From: an uncultured Eubacteriales bacterium
GTDB lineage: Bacteria; Bacillota; Clostridia; Lachnospirales; Lachnospiraceae
Direction of reading: 5' to 3'
NCBI GenBank assembly: GCA_949294665.1
Contig: CASFID010000035.1
Location: 1-61,742, forward strand
Length of the DNA: 61,742 nucleotides
Both the position numbers and the translations under genes were made by a program. The first letter of the stretch is position 1. Each line of letters opens with the position of its first letter. The notes below the pieces were generated by a model, which made no database searches, was not told the DNA's origin, and was given only the letters and a program-made list of their open reading frames with translations. Positions 35,119 to 43,476 of the stretch are shown piece by piece.

Positions 35119-36018
35119 ATGAAAAGATTGTGCGGTGTGAATCCACCGGTGATCACTATTTTTGACGAAAACTATAAGATCGACATAGAGGCAAGCAAAA
35201 GACAGGCGGATTTTCTGATCGAAAAAGGCGTGGACGGTCTGGCCTATCTTGGAACGTCAGGCGAATTCAGCATTATGACCGTGCAGGAGAAAAAAGATTT
35301 CATATGTGAAATGACACGGTATGTTGCAGGCAGAGTGAATGTGATCGTCGGAGTAGGCGACACCTGTCTGGAAAATACGATGGAACTGTTGGAATATGTG
35401 GAGAGTATCGGTGTGGACGGGGTACTTCTGATCAATCCGTATTTCAGCGTGTACAGCACAGATATGGTAGAAGCATATTTTAAATATGTGGCTTCTCATA
35501 CTCGCCTGCCGATCATCATCTATAACTTTCCGGATCTGACGGGATACTGTTTCAGTGCGGACGTAGTGTGCGATCTGGTGAAAGCAAATCCGAATATCGT
35601 CGGGATCAAAGATACAATTGCTGATTTCGGTCATCTCCGATCCATGCAGAAAGTGAAAGAGATCAATCCTGAATTTTCGGTGTTCTGCGCCTATGAGGAT
35701 CAGGCGATGGGACTTCTCGCATGCGGCGTAGACGGCTTTATCAATGCGACGGCAAACTTTGCTCCGGAATACACGGTAGGCACATATCAGGCTGCAAAAC
35801 GCGGCGATTTTAATGAGGCGGCAGACTGGTTCAGAAAGATGGTAGAGGCGATGGATATCTATACATACAGTACGCCGCTTTTTCTTGCATGTAAGCAGGC
35901 GATGTATTACCGCGTTCTGGAGCAGGACGGACATGAGAGACTCCCGGGAATGCCCCTCGATGCGGAAATGAAGGCGAAAGTCTATAATAAGATGCGGGAA
36001 CTGGATCTGATAGGATGA
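35119..36018 (+). CDS. DapA/NAL-family aldolase, likely 2-keto-3-deoxy sugar acid aldolase
   Basis: The 299-residue class I aldolase has the family GTSGEF loop, the catalytic Tyr in IIYNFPDLTG and the Schiff-base Lys in VGIKDTIADF. It resembles YagE/YjhH-type 2-keto-3-deoxy-gluconate aldolases more than dihydrodipicolinate synthase. Because it follows rhmD, the inferred reaction is cleavage of 2-keto-3-deoxy-rhamnonate (or a related acid) to pyruvate and lactaldehyde (or glyceraldehyde). This replaces the class II RhmA aldolase of E. coli. Confidence 0.87.
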   Translation: MKRLCGVNPPVITIFDENYKIDIEASKRQADFLIEKGVDGLAYLGTSGEFSIMTVQEKKDFICEMTRYVAGRVNVIVGVGDTCLENTMELLEYVESIGVDGVLLINPYFSVYSTDMVEAYFKYVASHTRLPIIIYNFPDLTGYCFSADVVCDLVKANPNIVGIKDTIADFGHLRSMQKVKEINPEFSVFCAYEDQAMGLLACGVDGFINATANFAPEYTVGTYQAAKRGDFNEAADWFRKMVEAMDIYTYSTPLFLACKQAMYYRVLEQDGHERLPGMPLDAEMKAKVYNKMRELDLIG

Positions 36019-36031
36019 GAGGCAGAGAGAG

Positions 36032-36526
36032 ATGATCATAGACAAGTTGGAAAATTTTCGATATTATCAGCGGTGCATCCCTGAGATTTGGGATGCTGTT
36101 CGCTTTGTTGAGAAAGTGAAAAAGGAGAGGCTGCCTGTCGGCAGATATCCTGTCGGGAAAGGCTTTGCCTTTGTCCAGGAAGGAGAGACAAGGTCTTTTG
36201 ACGAAGCGGATTTCGAGGTACATAAGGACTATTTTGATATGCAGGTGCTTCTGGAAGGCGATGAGATGTGGGAGTACGCGGATGCCTCAGAGCTGGAAGA
36301 GAAGTCTTCTTACGACAGCAAGAATGATATCCAGTGGCTTACCGGAAAGGGACAGAAGATCACGATGAAGCCGGGGATGTTCTGTATCGTATACCCTACA
36401 GACGCTCATAAACCGTGCTGCCATGACAAACAGCCGGCTGCTTACAGAAAAGTCGTCGTAAAGATCAGGATCGACAAGCTGCTGCATGGGATATCTGACA
36501 GACAGGTGCCCTGGCAAAGGAGATAA
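36032..36526 (+). CDS. YhcH/YjgK/YiaL family protein
   Basis: The 164-residue cupin-like protein has HKDYFDMQVLLEGDEMWEYA and YPTDAHKPCC, the conserved His/Glu residues of the YhcH family. E. coli YhcH (NanQ) is a sialic acid anomerase, and other members occur in sugar operons. An anomerase or lactone-opening role for the operon's sugar acid is plausible. The ribosome binding site of the next gene overlaps its last codons. Confidence 0.88.
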   Translation: MIIDKLENFRYYQRCIPEIWDAVRFVEKVKKERLPVGRYPVGKGFAFVQEGETRSFDEADFEVHKDYFDMQVLLEGDEMWEYADASELEEKSSYDSKNDIQWLTGKGQKITMKPGMFCIVYPTDAHKPCCHDKQPAAYRKVVVKIRIDKLLHGISDRQVPWQRR

Positions 36527-36530
36527 GGCT

Positions 36531-37580
36531 ATGGATGTAAAGATAGACGAGATCGTAAAACAGGTAATAAAAGAAGTAAGGAAAGACGCCGCTTTGCGGA
36601 AAGGAAAAACCGCTTTTCTGACAGAGGCGGAGAAATATGAAATAAAAGAATACAAGATTCCAGAGCCCGGAGAAAAAGAAATCCTTGTCCACATGGAAGG
36701 CTGTATTGTTTCAGAAACGGACGCACAGGAATTCCTGAGAGGAGTCCCGGCATATCAGATGCCGTCGATCGGGGAAGAAGGGACCGGGACAGTTATAAAG
36801 ACCGGCAGTCCCGGGATCAGGGACGTCCACGGAAGAGTCATAAAGGAAGGAGATCTTGTGACCGCACTGAACTCCGTGAACCAGAAGAAATACGCGTATG
36901 CCGACAGGAAAGGGGAGATACAGCCCTGCGGATGGTATTCTTCCTATGTAATACTCAGAGAAGATATGAAAATCCTGCAGATGAACGGCCTGGATCTGGA
37001 TTCACGGCTGCTGTATCGGAAAGTGAGCGAAGCGGCGGCTGCTGTGGACCGTATCTGCAAATTGTATAAACCGGAGAAGTATGAAAAGATTGCAGTTGTA
37101 GGGTGTCGGACAACAGGACTTCTCGTGATCGCGGCATTGAAATGTGCGGGATTTTCTGATATCATAGCAATAGATGAAGACGAAGAACGCCTTGCTCTTG
37201 CTATGAAACTGGGAGCCAGGCACAAGGCGGTTTTTACATGCCGGAACGGGATGCGGGGCATGGTGGAGAAGACGAAAACGTGCTTTGGCGGAGAACTTGC
37301 CGGCATTGCGCTGCAGTGCGTGGAACTTCCGGATGGAAACAGTATCGTCAGAAGATTCGTCAGGGACGGAGGAAATACCGCAGATCTGACAAGGCATGTC
37401 AGGACGCGGCTTACGAACGAAGCGTACAGTCAGGGAGAGAAAGTCCTGGCTCTGGCGAAGACGGCGGAACTCCCGCTGTATCAGATGATCACGCACCGAT
37501 TCCACCTTGCAGAGATCAATGAGGCAAACTGGACGGTACTGAGCGGAAAAGGCCAGGTATGCGCGGTTTTTGACCGTTAA
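36531..37580 (+). CDS. Divergent MDR dehydrogenase with encapsulation-peptide-like N-terminus
   Basis: The 349-residue protein is a medium-chain dehydrogenase/reductase with a GroES-like half and a Rossmann half. The first 16 residues, MDVKIDEIVKQVIKEV, form an amphipathic helix with hydrophobic residues at 5, 8, 9, 12, 13 and 16, followed by a charged linker, as in encapsulation peptides of microcompartment enzymes. Usual MDR features are altered: the GHE zinc motif reads GEEGTG, the structural zinc cysteines are absent, and the nucleotide loop GxGxxG reads GCRTTG. An Asp after strand 2 (IAIDEDE) suggests NAD. It may reduce the aldehyde from the aldolase. Two BMC genes follow. Confidence 0.8.
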   Translation: MDVKIDEIVKQVIKEVRKDAALRKGKTAFLTEAEKYEIKEYKIPEPGEKEILVHMEGCIVSETDAQEFLRGVPAYQMPSIGEEGTGTVIKTGSPGIRDVHGRVIKEGDLVTALNSVNQKKYAYADRKGEIQPCGWYSSYVILREDMKILQMNGLDLDSRLLYRKVSEAAAAVDRICKLYKPEKYEKIAVVGCRTTGLLVIAALKCAGFSDIIAIDEDEERLALAMKLGARHKAVFTCRNGMRGMVEKTKTCFGGELAGIALQCVELPDGNSIVRRFVRDGGNTADLTRHVRTRLTNEAYSQGEKVLALAKTAELPLYQMITHRFHLAEINEANWTVLSGKGQVCAVFDR

Positions 37581-37609
37581 TTAAGAAAAAGAAGGATAGG
37601 AGACAGGTT

Positions 37610-37909
37610 ATGGCGCAGGAGTATACGGGAATGGCGATCGGAATATTTGAACTGGAGAGCGAATGCATCTGTTTTGTGGCTCTTGATGCAGCTGCAAAGG
37701 CGGCTGACGTGAGGATCCAGGCAGTGGAGAGAAACAGGCTGGGATCAGGCGCCTGTGTGAAGATGCGAGGTACGGTATCCGATGTAAAGGCCGCCATGGA
37801 AGCGGCGCTTGACGCGGCAGCCGGGCGTACAAAGATCGTATCCCATACCGTGATCGCAGCCCCGTCAGCGGACACAGAGACAGCGATCACTATGACGATC
37901 GGCAAATAG
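37610..37909 (+). CDS. BMC-H microcompartment shell protein 1
   Basis: The 99-residue protein is a single BMC domain (Pfam BMC type). It runs from GMAIGIFELESECI through ALDAAAKAADVRIQAVE and the pore segment RNRLGSGACVKMRG to DVKAAMEAALDAAAG, matching the fold order of CcmK/PduA hexamers. It would form flat hexamers of a protein shell. Length is normal. AGGAGA precedes the start, 29 bp after the MDR gene. Confidence 0.9.
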   Translation: MAQEYTGMAIGIFELESECICFVALDAAAKAADVRIQAVERNRLGSGACVKMRGTVSDVKAAMEAALDAAAGRTKIVSHTVIAAPSADTETAITMTIGK

Positions 37910-37932
37910 TTCGGGAAAGGACAGGTACAGAC

Positions 37933-38217
37933 ATGATTTATGGAGCTTATGGACTTGTAGAAGTCGTAGGAGAGGCAAATGCCATTCTGGTAACAGACCG
38001 TATGCTTAAGACTGCGGAAGTCGAGTATGTGACACAGGATACAAAATGCGGCGGTCACGCGCTGATCTTTATCGGCGGGGATGTGGCCGCAGTAAAAGCG
38101 GCCGTGGACAGCGTAAAGGAAGATCCGCCGTGTAAGGTCCTCGAATCGGCGGTGATATCGAATCCCTCGCAGGAGATGATCGATATCGTAAAAATGTTCC
38201 AGGATATAAGCAGATAA
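37933..38217 (+). CDS. BMC-H microcompartment shell protein 2 with Cys at the pore
   Basis: The 94-residue BMC domain reads YGAYGLVEVVGEANAI, TDRMLKTAEVEYV, the pore loop TKCGGHALIF and GDVAAVKAAVDSV. The Cys-Gly-Gly in the pore replaces the usual I/L-G-S-G and puts six cysteines around the hexamer axis; in PduT a pore Cys carries an Fe-S cluster. A metal or electron-transfer role is inference. A terminator follows at 38282, and no BMC-P vertex gene lies after it. Confidence 0.9.
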   Translation: MIYGAYGLVEVVGEANAILVTDRMLKTAEVEYVTQDTKCGGHALIFIGGDVAAVKAAVDSVKEDPPCKVLESAVISNPSQEMIDIVKMFQDISR

Positions 38218-38281
38218 TACGGCTTTTTGAAAAACAATTGTGAAGCGATACTGTCAGAGAGCACTGAGGGAAAGTCTTGCT

Positions 38282-38305
38282 GGCAGTATTTTTCTGCCCT
38301 TTTTT
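38282..38305 (+). terminator. Intrinsic terminator closing the BMC operon
   Basis: GGCAG-TATTTTT-CTGCC (38282-38298) followed by CTTTTTT. It lies 64 bases after the last BMC gene. Confidence 0.65.
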
Positions 38306-38442
38306 ATGGGACTCTTCCGGCCTGCGGAGGCGCCCCCGCATAAGCGGGTGTGACAATGTTTTTCTGTATTGAGTTCCAGTGGACATTTTGGAAAAAGGAT
38401 AGTAGAATGTTAGATGAAATTCTGGACGAAATGGAGAGAATA

Positions 38443-39243
38443 ATGGAACGATCAGTTTTATTTTTCGATATTGACGGTACCTTGCTGAGTGAAAAGACAA
38501 GAGAGATTCCCGAAAGTGCGGTAAGAGCTGTACATGCTGCGAAAAGCGCCGGTCATATGCTCTTTATTAATACCGGCAGGACGATCTGCAGTGTGCCTGC
38601 GGAGATACGGCGGCTTCCGTTCGACGGTTTCCTGTGCGGATGCGGCACCCATCTGTTCTTTCACGATGAGGAGCTGCTGTCACATTCCCTGCCGAGAGAG
38701 CAGGGGAGGGCGGTCATCGACAGGCTGCATGAATGCGACCTGGGCGCTATTGCGGAAGGGCCTGAGGATGTATACTTTCCCAGCCGTATCTCAAGATTCG
38801 ACAAGCTGGAATCGACAAGACGGTATTTTCGGGAGAAAGGCATGGGCATTGAGTGTCCCATCGAGCGGGATGAATTTGTATATGACAAACTGTTCGTCTA
38901 TGCAGATGAACAGAGCGATCTGAAGCGATTTCTTGATTATATCGGTGAACATGGGATGGAGGCTCTCGACCGGGGAGACAACGCCTATGAGGTAGTGCAG
39001 AAAGGGTATTCTAAGGCGACGGCATGTGATTTCATACTGGAGAGACTCGGTATGACAAAAGAACAGGCATACGTATTCGGCGACAGCAGCAATGATCTTC
39101 CGATGTTCGAGTTCGCCATCCATGCCGTGGCGATGGGAGAGCACGATCCGGTCCTGGATCCATATACGGAGTTCGTGACAAAAGCAGTGGAAGAGGACGG
39201 TATCGCATATGCGATAAAGCATTATGGATTGCTCCATGATTGA
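38443..39243 (+). CDS. HAD family (Cof-type) phosphatase
   Basis: The 266-residue protein has HAD motif I in FFDIDGTLLSE, motif II in FINTGR, motif III Lys in KGYSKATACDF and motif IV in VFGDSSNDLPMF, with a C2-type cap between. Such enzymes dephosphorylate sugar phosphates or cofactors; the substrate is unknown. The start at 38443 has GGAGAG at 38433-38438; upstream in-frame ATGs at 38407 and 38431 are less likely. It is downstream of the BMC terminator, so a link to that operon is doubtful. Confidence 0.88.
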   Translation: MERSVLFFDIDGTLLSEKTREIPESAVRAVHAAKSAGHMLFINTGRTICSVPAEIRRLPFDGFLCGCGTHLFFHDEELLSHSLPREQGRAVIDRLHECDLGAIAEGPEDVYFPSRISRFDKLESTRRYFREKGMGIECPIERDEFVYDKLFVYADEQSDLKRFLDYIGEHGMEALDRGDNAYEVVQKGYSKATACDFILERLGMTKEQAYVFGDSSNDLPMFEFAIHAVAMGEHDPVLDPYTEFVTKAVEEDGIAYAIKHYGLLHD

Positions 39244-39311
39244 TGTATAAAGAGAAAGTATGCCGGAGATCAATCCCGTGTGAACGGCAATCGGAACAGG
39301 CGGAGGGAAAA

Positions 39312-40295
39312 ATGAAGATTTTTGTGTACAGTTACAGAGAATTTGACGAAGCGGAGTATTTTCAGAAATTTTCCGGAGAGTATGGGATAGAACTTGGGAT
39401 CACCCCGGATGATCCGACGTTGGACAACGCGCATCTGGCTGAGGGATTCGAGTATGTGAGCATTATCACGACAAAGATCGATGAGAAACTGATGGAAAGA
39501 TTTTATGAGCTGGGTGTGAAGATGATCTCTACCCGGACGATCGGATATGACCACGTTGACATTGCGGCGGCGAGACGTCTGGAAATCCATGTAAGCAACG
39601 TATCCTACTCTCCGGAGTGTGTGGCAGACTATACAGTCATGCTGATGCTTATGTCGATCCGCAGAATGAAGCGGATCATGCAGCGGGAAGAGATCAATGA
39701 TTTTTCCCTTCCCGGGCTCCAGGGAAGGGAGCTGCCGAACTTTACAGTGGGCGTCCTTGGAACGGGCAGGATCGGGCAGGCGGTCATTCGGGATCTGTCG
39801 GGATTCGGCTGCAAGATCTATGCTTATGACAGATATGAAAACGATTCGGTGAAGAGATACGCCCGGTACACTGACCTGGATACGATCTACAGGGAATGCG
39901 ATCTGATCACACTTCATATGCCTCTGCTCGAAGATAATTTTCATCTGATCGACGGAGACGCCATAGAGAGGATGAAAGACGGTGTTGTTATCGTTAATAC
40001 AGCAAGAGGCGGGCTGATCGATACGAAAGCGCTGATCAACGGCATAGAGTCAGGAAAGATCAGTGCGGCCGGACTGGATGTGATAGAAGATGAGTTCGGG
40101 ATGTATTATAATGATCGTAAGTCCGACGTGCTTAAGAAGCGCGATCTGTATATTTTAAGAGGGTTTCCTAATGTGATCGTTACACCGCACATGGCGTTCT
40201 ACACAGATCAGGCAGTAAGCGATATGGTGAAAAACTCGCTTCTGAGCTGTGTCTGTCATGCTGAGGGAAAAGAAGATCCCTGGTCCGTCGTATGA
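39312..40295 (+). CDS. D-2-hydroxyacid dehydrogenase (D-lactate dehydrogenase-like)
   Basis: The 327-residue NAD enzyme has TRTIGYDHVDIAAA, the Rossmann motif VGVLGTGRIGQAVIRDL, catalytic Arg in NTARGGLID, Glu in GLDVIEDE and His in VTPHMAFYT. It most resembles D-lactate dehydrogenases and VanH. There is no ligase or dipeptidase gene next to it, so pyruvate reduction to D-lactate is the simplest role. The ATG at 39312 follows GGAGGG. Confidence 0.9.
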   Translation: MKIFVYSYREFDEAEYFQKFSGEYGIELGITPDDPTLDNAHLAEGFEYVSIITTKIDEKLMERFYELGVKMISTRTIGYDHVDIAAARRLEIHVSNVSYSPECVADYTVMLMLMSIRRMKRIMQREEINDFSLPGLQGRELPNFTVGVLGTGRIGQAVIRDLSGFGCKIYAYDRYENDSVKRYARYTDLDTIYRECDLITLHMPLLEDNFHLIDGDAIERMKDGVVIVNTARGGLIDTKALINGIESGKISAAGLDVIEDEFGMYYNDRKSDVLKKRDLYILRGFPNVIVTPHMAFYTDQAVSDMVKNSLLSCVCHAEGKEDPWSVV

Positions 40296-40376
40296 TCTGC
40301 GGGCCAGAGTCCGCCCGAAAGTCCACGTATAATCTGTGATATGGAACAGCTTCCTGCTCTGTGGCAGAAAGAGTGC

Positions 40377-40405
40377 TTTACAGGGCTGGTATATTATACT
40401 ATAAT
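40377..40405 (+). promoter_or_regulatory. Promoter of the ABC-2 transporter pair
   Basis: TTTACA (40377-40382) and TATAAT (40400-40405) are 17 bp apart, upstream of the ATPase gene at 40444. Confidence 0.75.
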
Positions 40406-40443
40406 ATATTACAGAATTATTAAATAATTTAAGGAGATGTTAC

Positions 40444-41418
40444 ATGATAAGGATAAAAGAGATCGCAAAATCATACGGCGCGACCCGGGCCGTTGACGGT
40501 ATCTCTCTGGATATCCCGGACGGAGAGATGTTCGGGCTGCTCGGAACAAACGGTGCAGGGAAAACGACGCTGCTCCGTCTTCTCTCCGGGATACTGGAGC
40601 CGGATTCCGGTGAGATCCTGGTGGACGGAAAGAGCCTGGCAGAGGCGGCGGAGAAGATATTTTTTCTTCCGGATACTCCGTACTATTTTCCTAACGCGTC
40701 TATGGAACAGATGGCGGAGTTCTATGAACGTCAATATCCCAAAACGGATACAGAAGGCGTAAGATATATGGCTGAATCACTCAACCTTGACATGCGGCAG
40801 CCGATCCGTACATTTTCCAAGGGAATGAAGCGTCAGGCCTTTCTGATCCTGGCTCTTTGCGCAGGGACAAAATATCTTCTGTGTGATGAAGTTTTTGACG
40901 GACTTGATCCGATCGCGGCGGATGTGATGAAGAATCTGTTCCGGCAGGCCATGAAAGAACGTAAATTCACGGTAGTTGTTGCCTCGCACCGTCTGCAGGA
41001 ACTGGAGGATACGTGTGGGAATATCGCGATCCTGCACAGGGGCGGGCTTGTGACCGCCGGAGATATGCGCACACAGGCGGAGGATATATGGAAGTTTCAA
41101 TGTGCATTCCGGATGAACGGAAGTTACGGTCCGGATGCAGCGGGAGAAAAATCCCCGGGAGAGAACATGGCAACAGGGATATCTTCCGATGATCTGCGGC
41201 AGCTTAGAGACAGGCTTGAAAATACACTTGATATTGTAAGCATTACCCTGGAGGGGAGTTTTATCACTCTGATCGCCCGCGGTAAGAAGGATATGATCAG
41301 AGCTGTGCTGATCTCGGAGGGGCCGGCAGTGCTCAATGAAGTTCCGATGAGTCTTGAAGAGATATTTATCGCGGAGATGGAGGTGAAGGGATATGACATC
41401 CGTAAAGTGCTTCATTAA
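40444..41418 (+). CDS. ABC transporter ATP-binding protein (YtrB-like)
   Basis: The 324-residue ATPase has Walker A GTNGAGKTT, a signature region IRTFSKGMKRQ with the LSGGQ changed to FSKGM, Walker B LLCDEVFDGLD and VVASHRLQELED. FSKGM-type signatures are common in ABC-2 exporters of the YtrB group. About 80 residues follow the ATPase core. It overlaps the permease gene by 26 bp. Confidence 0.92.
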   Translation: MIRIKEIAKSYGATRAVDGISLDIPDGEMFGLLGTNGAGKTTLLRLLSGILEPDSGEILVDGKSLAEAAEKIFFLPDTPYYFPNASMEQMAEFYERQYPKTDTEGVRYMAESLNLDMRQPIRTFSKGMKRQAFLILALCAGTKYLLCDEVFDGLDPIAADVMKNLFRQAMKERKFTVVVASHRLQELEDTCGNIAILHRGGLVTAGDMRTQAEDIWKFQCAFRMNGSYGPDAAGEKSPGENMATGISSDDLRQLRDRLENTLDIVSITLEGSFITLIARGKKDMIRAVLISEGPAVLNEVPMSLEEIFIAEMEVKGYDIRKVLH

Positions 41419-43396
41419 CTGGTGCAGAGAGGCCGGAAGAGGACACCTTGCAGCCGCTTTTGGCTGGGGAACTCTCGTACTTTACGGCATACTTGCCGTC
41501 ACCCGCTTAAGTTTTGATACGGAGAATACATTTTTCGGGATCGGAGGGACAGCCCTGGAGCTTCGATGGATCTGTATGGGACTCGGTCTGCTTATCGCAT
41601 TCCTTGAGTTCTTCTATCTGTTCCGGCAGAGACAGCAGGATTTTTACTACAGTCTTCCGGTCAGCCGCAGTACCGTGTTCTGGAGCAGATATGTGCACGG
41701 GCTCTTTCACGTGCTGGCGCCGATTGTCCTCGTCATGGCGGTGTGCGGGATCTATCAGACGTCTATTGATCCGCAATTCGGAATGTATGCGGGGAGCTAC
41801 ACGTTAAAAAGCATCCTTGTGTATGCAGCGACATTTATGATTTTTTATCACATGGGGATACTAAGCATCGTGGTCTGCGGAAATATGATATCCGCAGCGG
41901 CAGTCTGTGCGGCCGGGCTCCTCTGGTTTTCGATACTGACAGGGAATATATGTGTTACGCTCTCGAAAATATATTTCACTACATACTATAAGAATCCGCT
42001 CCTTGAACGACTGTATATCATACTGTCTCCGGAACGCCTCACTGCAGAACTGACAGGGATGGAGGTATTGGAAAAGCCGTTTGTGCTCGGCTTCACGCCC
42101 GAACTTTATTCAGTGACGGCGGCGGTGGTGTGGATCGCAGTTCTTTTTGCGCTGTCCGTATCTGCACAGAGGATGAGAAAGACGGAGAGTACAGGCAGGG
42201 CGTTTACTCTGATCGCGGCAGAACGGACAGCTCAGATTGCCGCATCGTTTCTTGCGGGACTCTGGATGTTCAGCTTTCTGTCGGATCTTCTTGGGAGAAC
42301 GGCCGAAGGGATCATGAATCTGGCAGTATGTTCAGCAGGCGGCGTACTGACGGCATTTGTTGTGCACTGTCTGCTGGAATATGCGGTGAAAGGCGAACAG
42401 ATCAGAATCCTGCGCAGAAAATGGCAGCTTGCTGTATCGGCTGCGGCGGTCCTTGCGGCCGGCCTGGCATTTCCGGCAGGAGCATCTGCATATGATGCCT
42501 GGATCCCGGAAGAGACAGATAGCATCGGCGTCAGCGTTGACGGGATTGGAATGGACTACTGGGATTACAGAGACGCTGCGGAGGGCGGAGAAGCGTATAT
42601 AACAGAAACGCAGCTGGATAAATATGTGCTTAAAGGCGAGGGACAGAACGCCGCCCTCAGATGGCTCCATGAGATTATCCGTGACAGCGCCGGAACGGAC
42701 GGTGAGACCTATACCCGTGCGAAGATCTGTTATCATATGCCCGACGGAAGCGTCCGTTATCGTTCGTATTCATTGAACAAAGAACAGGTGGAGCAGTTTG
42801 CATCCGTTTATGAAACAGATGAATACAGACGGATCGCTTATCCGGCAGTCGAGTTTGAAAATGTGGAGGAGGACCGCTTTACATGGGAGGATGGGGTGAC
42901 CGGAACTGCACTTCAGGTCACAGGAGAACAGAAAGAAACACTTCTCGATGCATACAGAGAGGACGTCTCGGAACTTAAGATGGAGCAGATAGGACGGGAA
43001 CTGCCATGCGGATATGTGAGGATCCGGTCTTCGGAAAACGGCAGTGCGACAGATATGTATGTTTATCCGTTTTTTCAGCGTACGTGCGCGCGCCTGGAAG
43101 AATACGGCGCCGACACAGAGAAGACGCTGGCTGATTATGAGGTGGACTCCATACAGATGATGGAAAATTACCCGGCGTCTGATACCGGCAGTCTGTCCTC
43201 GGGCGGTACCTATGTGTCGTATTATGAGAAGAAAGACGAAGTGGACGCCCTAAAGCAGACGCTGATCCCTGACGGGCTGGATATTCAGCCGCTCCTTTAT
43301 CCCCTGGATCATTCGTCGGATATTGAGGCGTCGGTGTTCGACGAAGAGACCAGTTCGGTCATCCATGTAAGCTGTGCGCGGAGTGAAAACAGATAA
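41393..43396 (+). CDS. ABC-2 type permease with large C-terminal extracellular domain (DUF6449-like)
   Basis: The 667-residue protein has about eight hydrophobic helices in the first 370 residues (QDFYYSLPVSRSTVFWSRY is the typical ABC-2 loop). A soluble domain of roughly 290 residues follows, beginning near YDAWIPEETDS. This layout matches DUF6449 proteins. The start at 41393 follows GGAGGTGAAGGG within the ATPase gene. Substrate is unknown; envelope stress or peptide export is typical of relatives. Confidence 0.85.
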   Translation: MTSVKCFINWCREAGRGHLAAAFGWGTLVLYGILAVTRLSFDTENTFFGIGGTALELRWICMGLGLLIAFLEFFYLFRQRQQDFYYSLPVSRSTVFWSRYVHGLFHVLAPIVLVMAVCGIYQTSIDPQFGMYAGSYTLKSILVYAATFMIFYHMGILSIVVCGNMISAAAVCAAGLLWFSILTGNICVTLSKIYFTTYYKNPLLERLYIILSPERLTAELTGMEVLEKPFVLGFTPELYSVTAAVVWIAVLFALSVSAQRMRKTESTGRAFTLIAAERTAQIAASFLAGLWMFSFLSDLLGRTAEGIMNLAVCSAGGVLTAFVVHCLLEYAVKGEQIRILRRKWQLAVSAAAVLAAGLAFPAGASAYDAWIPEETDSIGVSVDGIGMDYWDYRDAAEGGEAYITETQLDKYVLKGEGQNAALRWLHEIIRDSAGTDGETYTRAKICYHMPDGSVRYRSYSLNKEQVEQFASVYETDEYRRIAYPAVEFENVEEDRFTWEDGVTGTALQVTGEQKETLLDAYREDVSELKMEQIGRELPCGYVRIRSSENGSATDMYVYPFFQRTCARLEEYGADTEKTLADYEVDSIQMMENYPASDTGSLSSGGTYVSYYEKKDEVDALKQTLIPDGLDIQPLLYPLDHSSDIEASVFDEETSSVIHVSCARSENR

Positions 43397-43476
43397 ATAA
43401 TATATGACAGAATTCTTCCTTTTTTTCACGGGAGCAGTGGTATACTGTGACAGACTTATGAAAAAGGAGGAGTAAG

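Noticed and set aside
39312-40295. VanH-like gene as part of a glycopeptide resistance cluster
   Set aside because: No D-Ala-D-Lac ligase, VanX or VanRS genes are adjacent; a housekeeping D-lactate dehydrogenase is simpler.
38443-40295. HAD phosphatase and D-lactate dehydrogenase as members of the BMC operon
   Set aside because: A terminator at 38282-38305 and a 225-bp gap separate them, and neither has an encapsulation-like extension.
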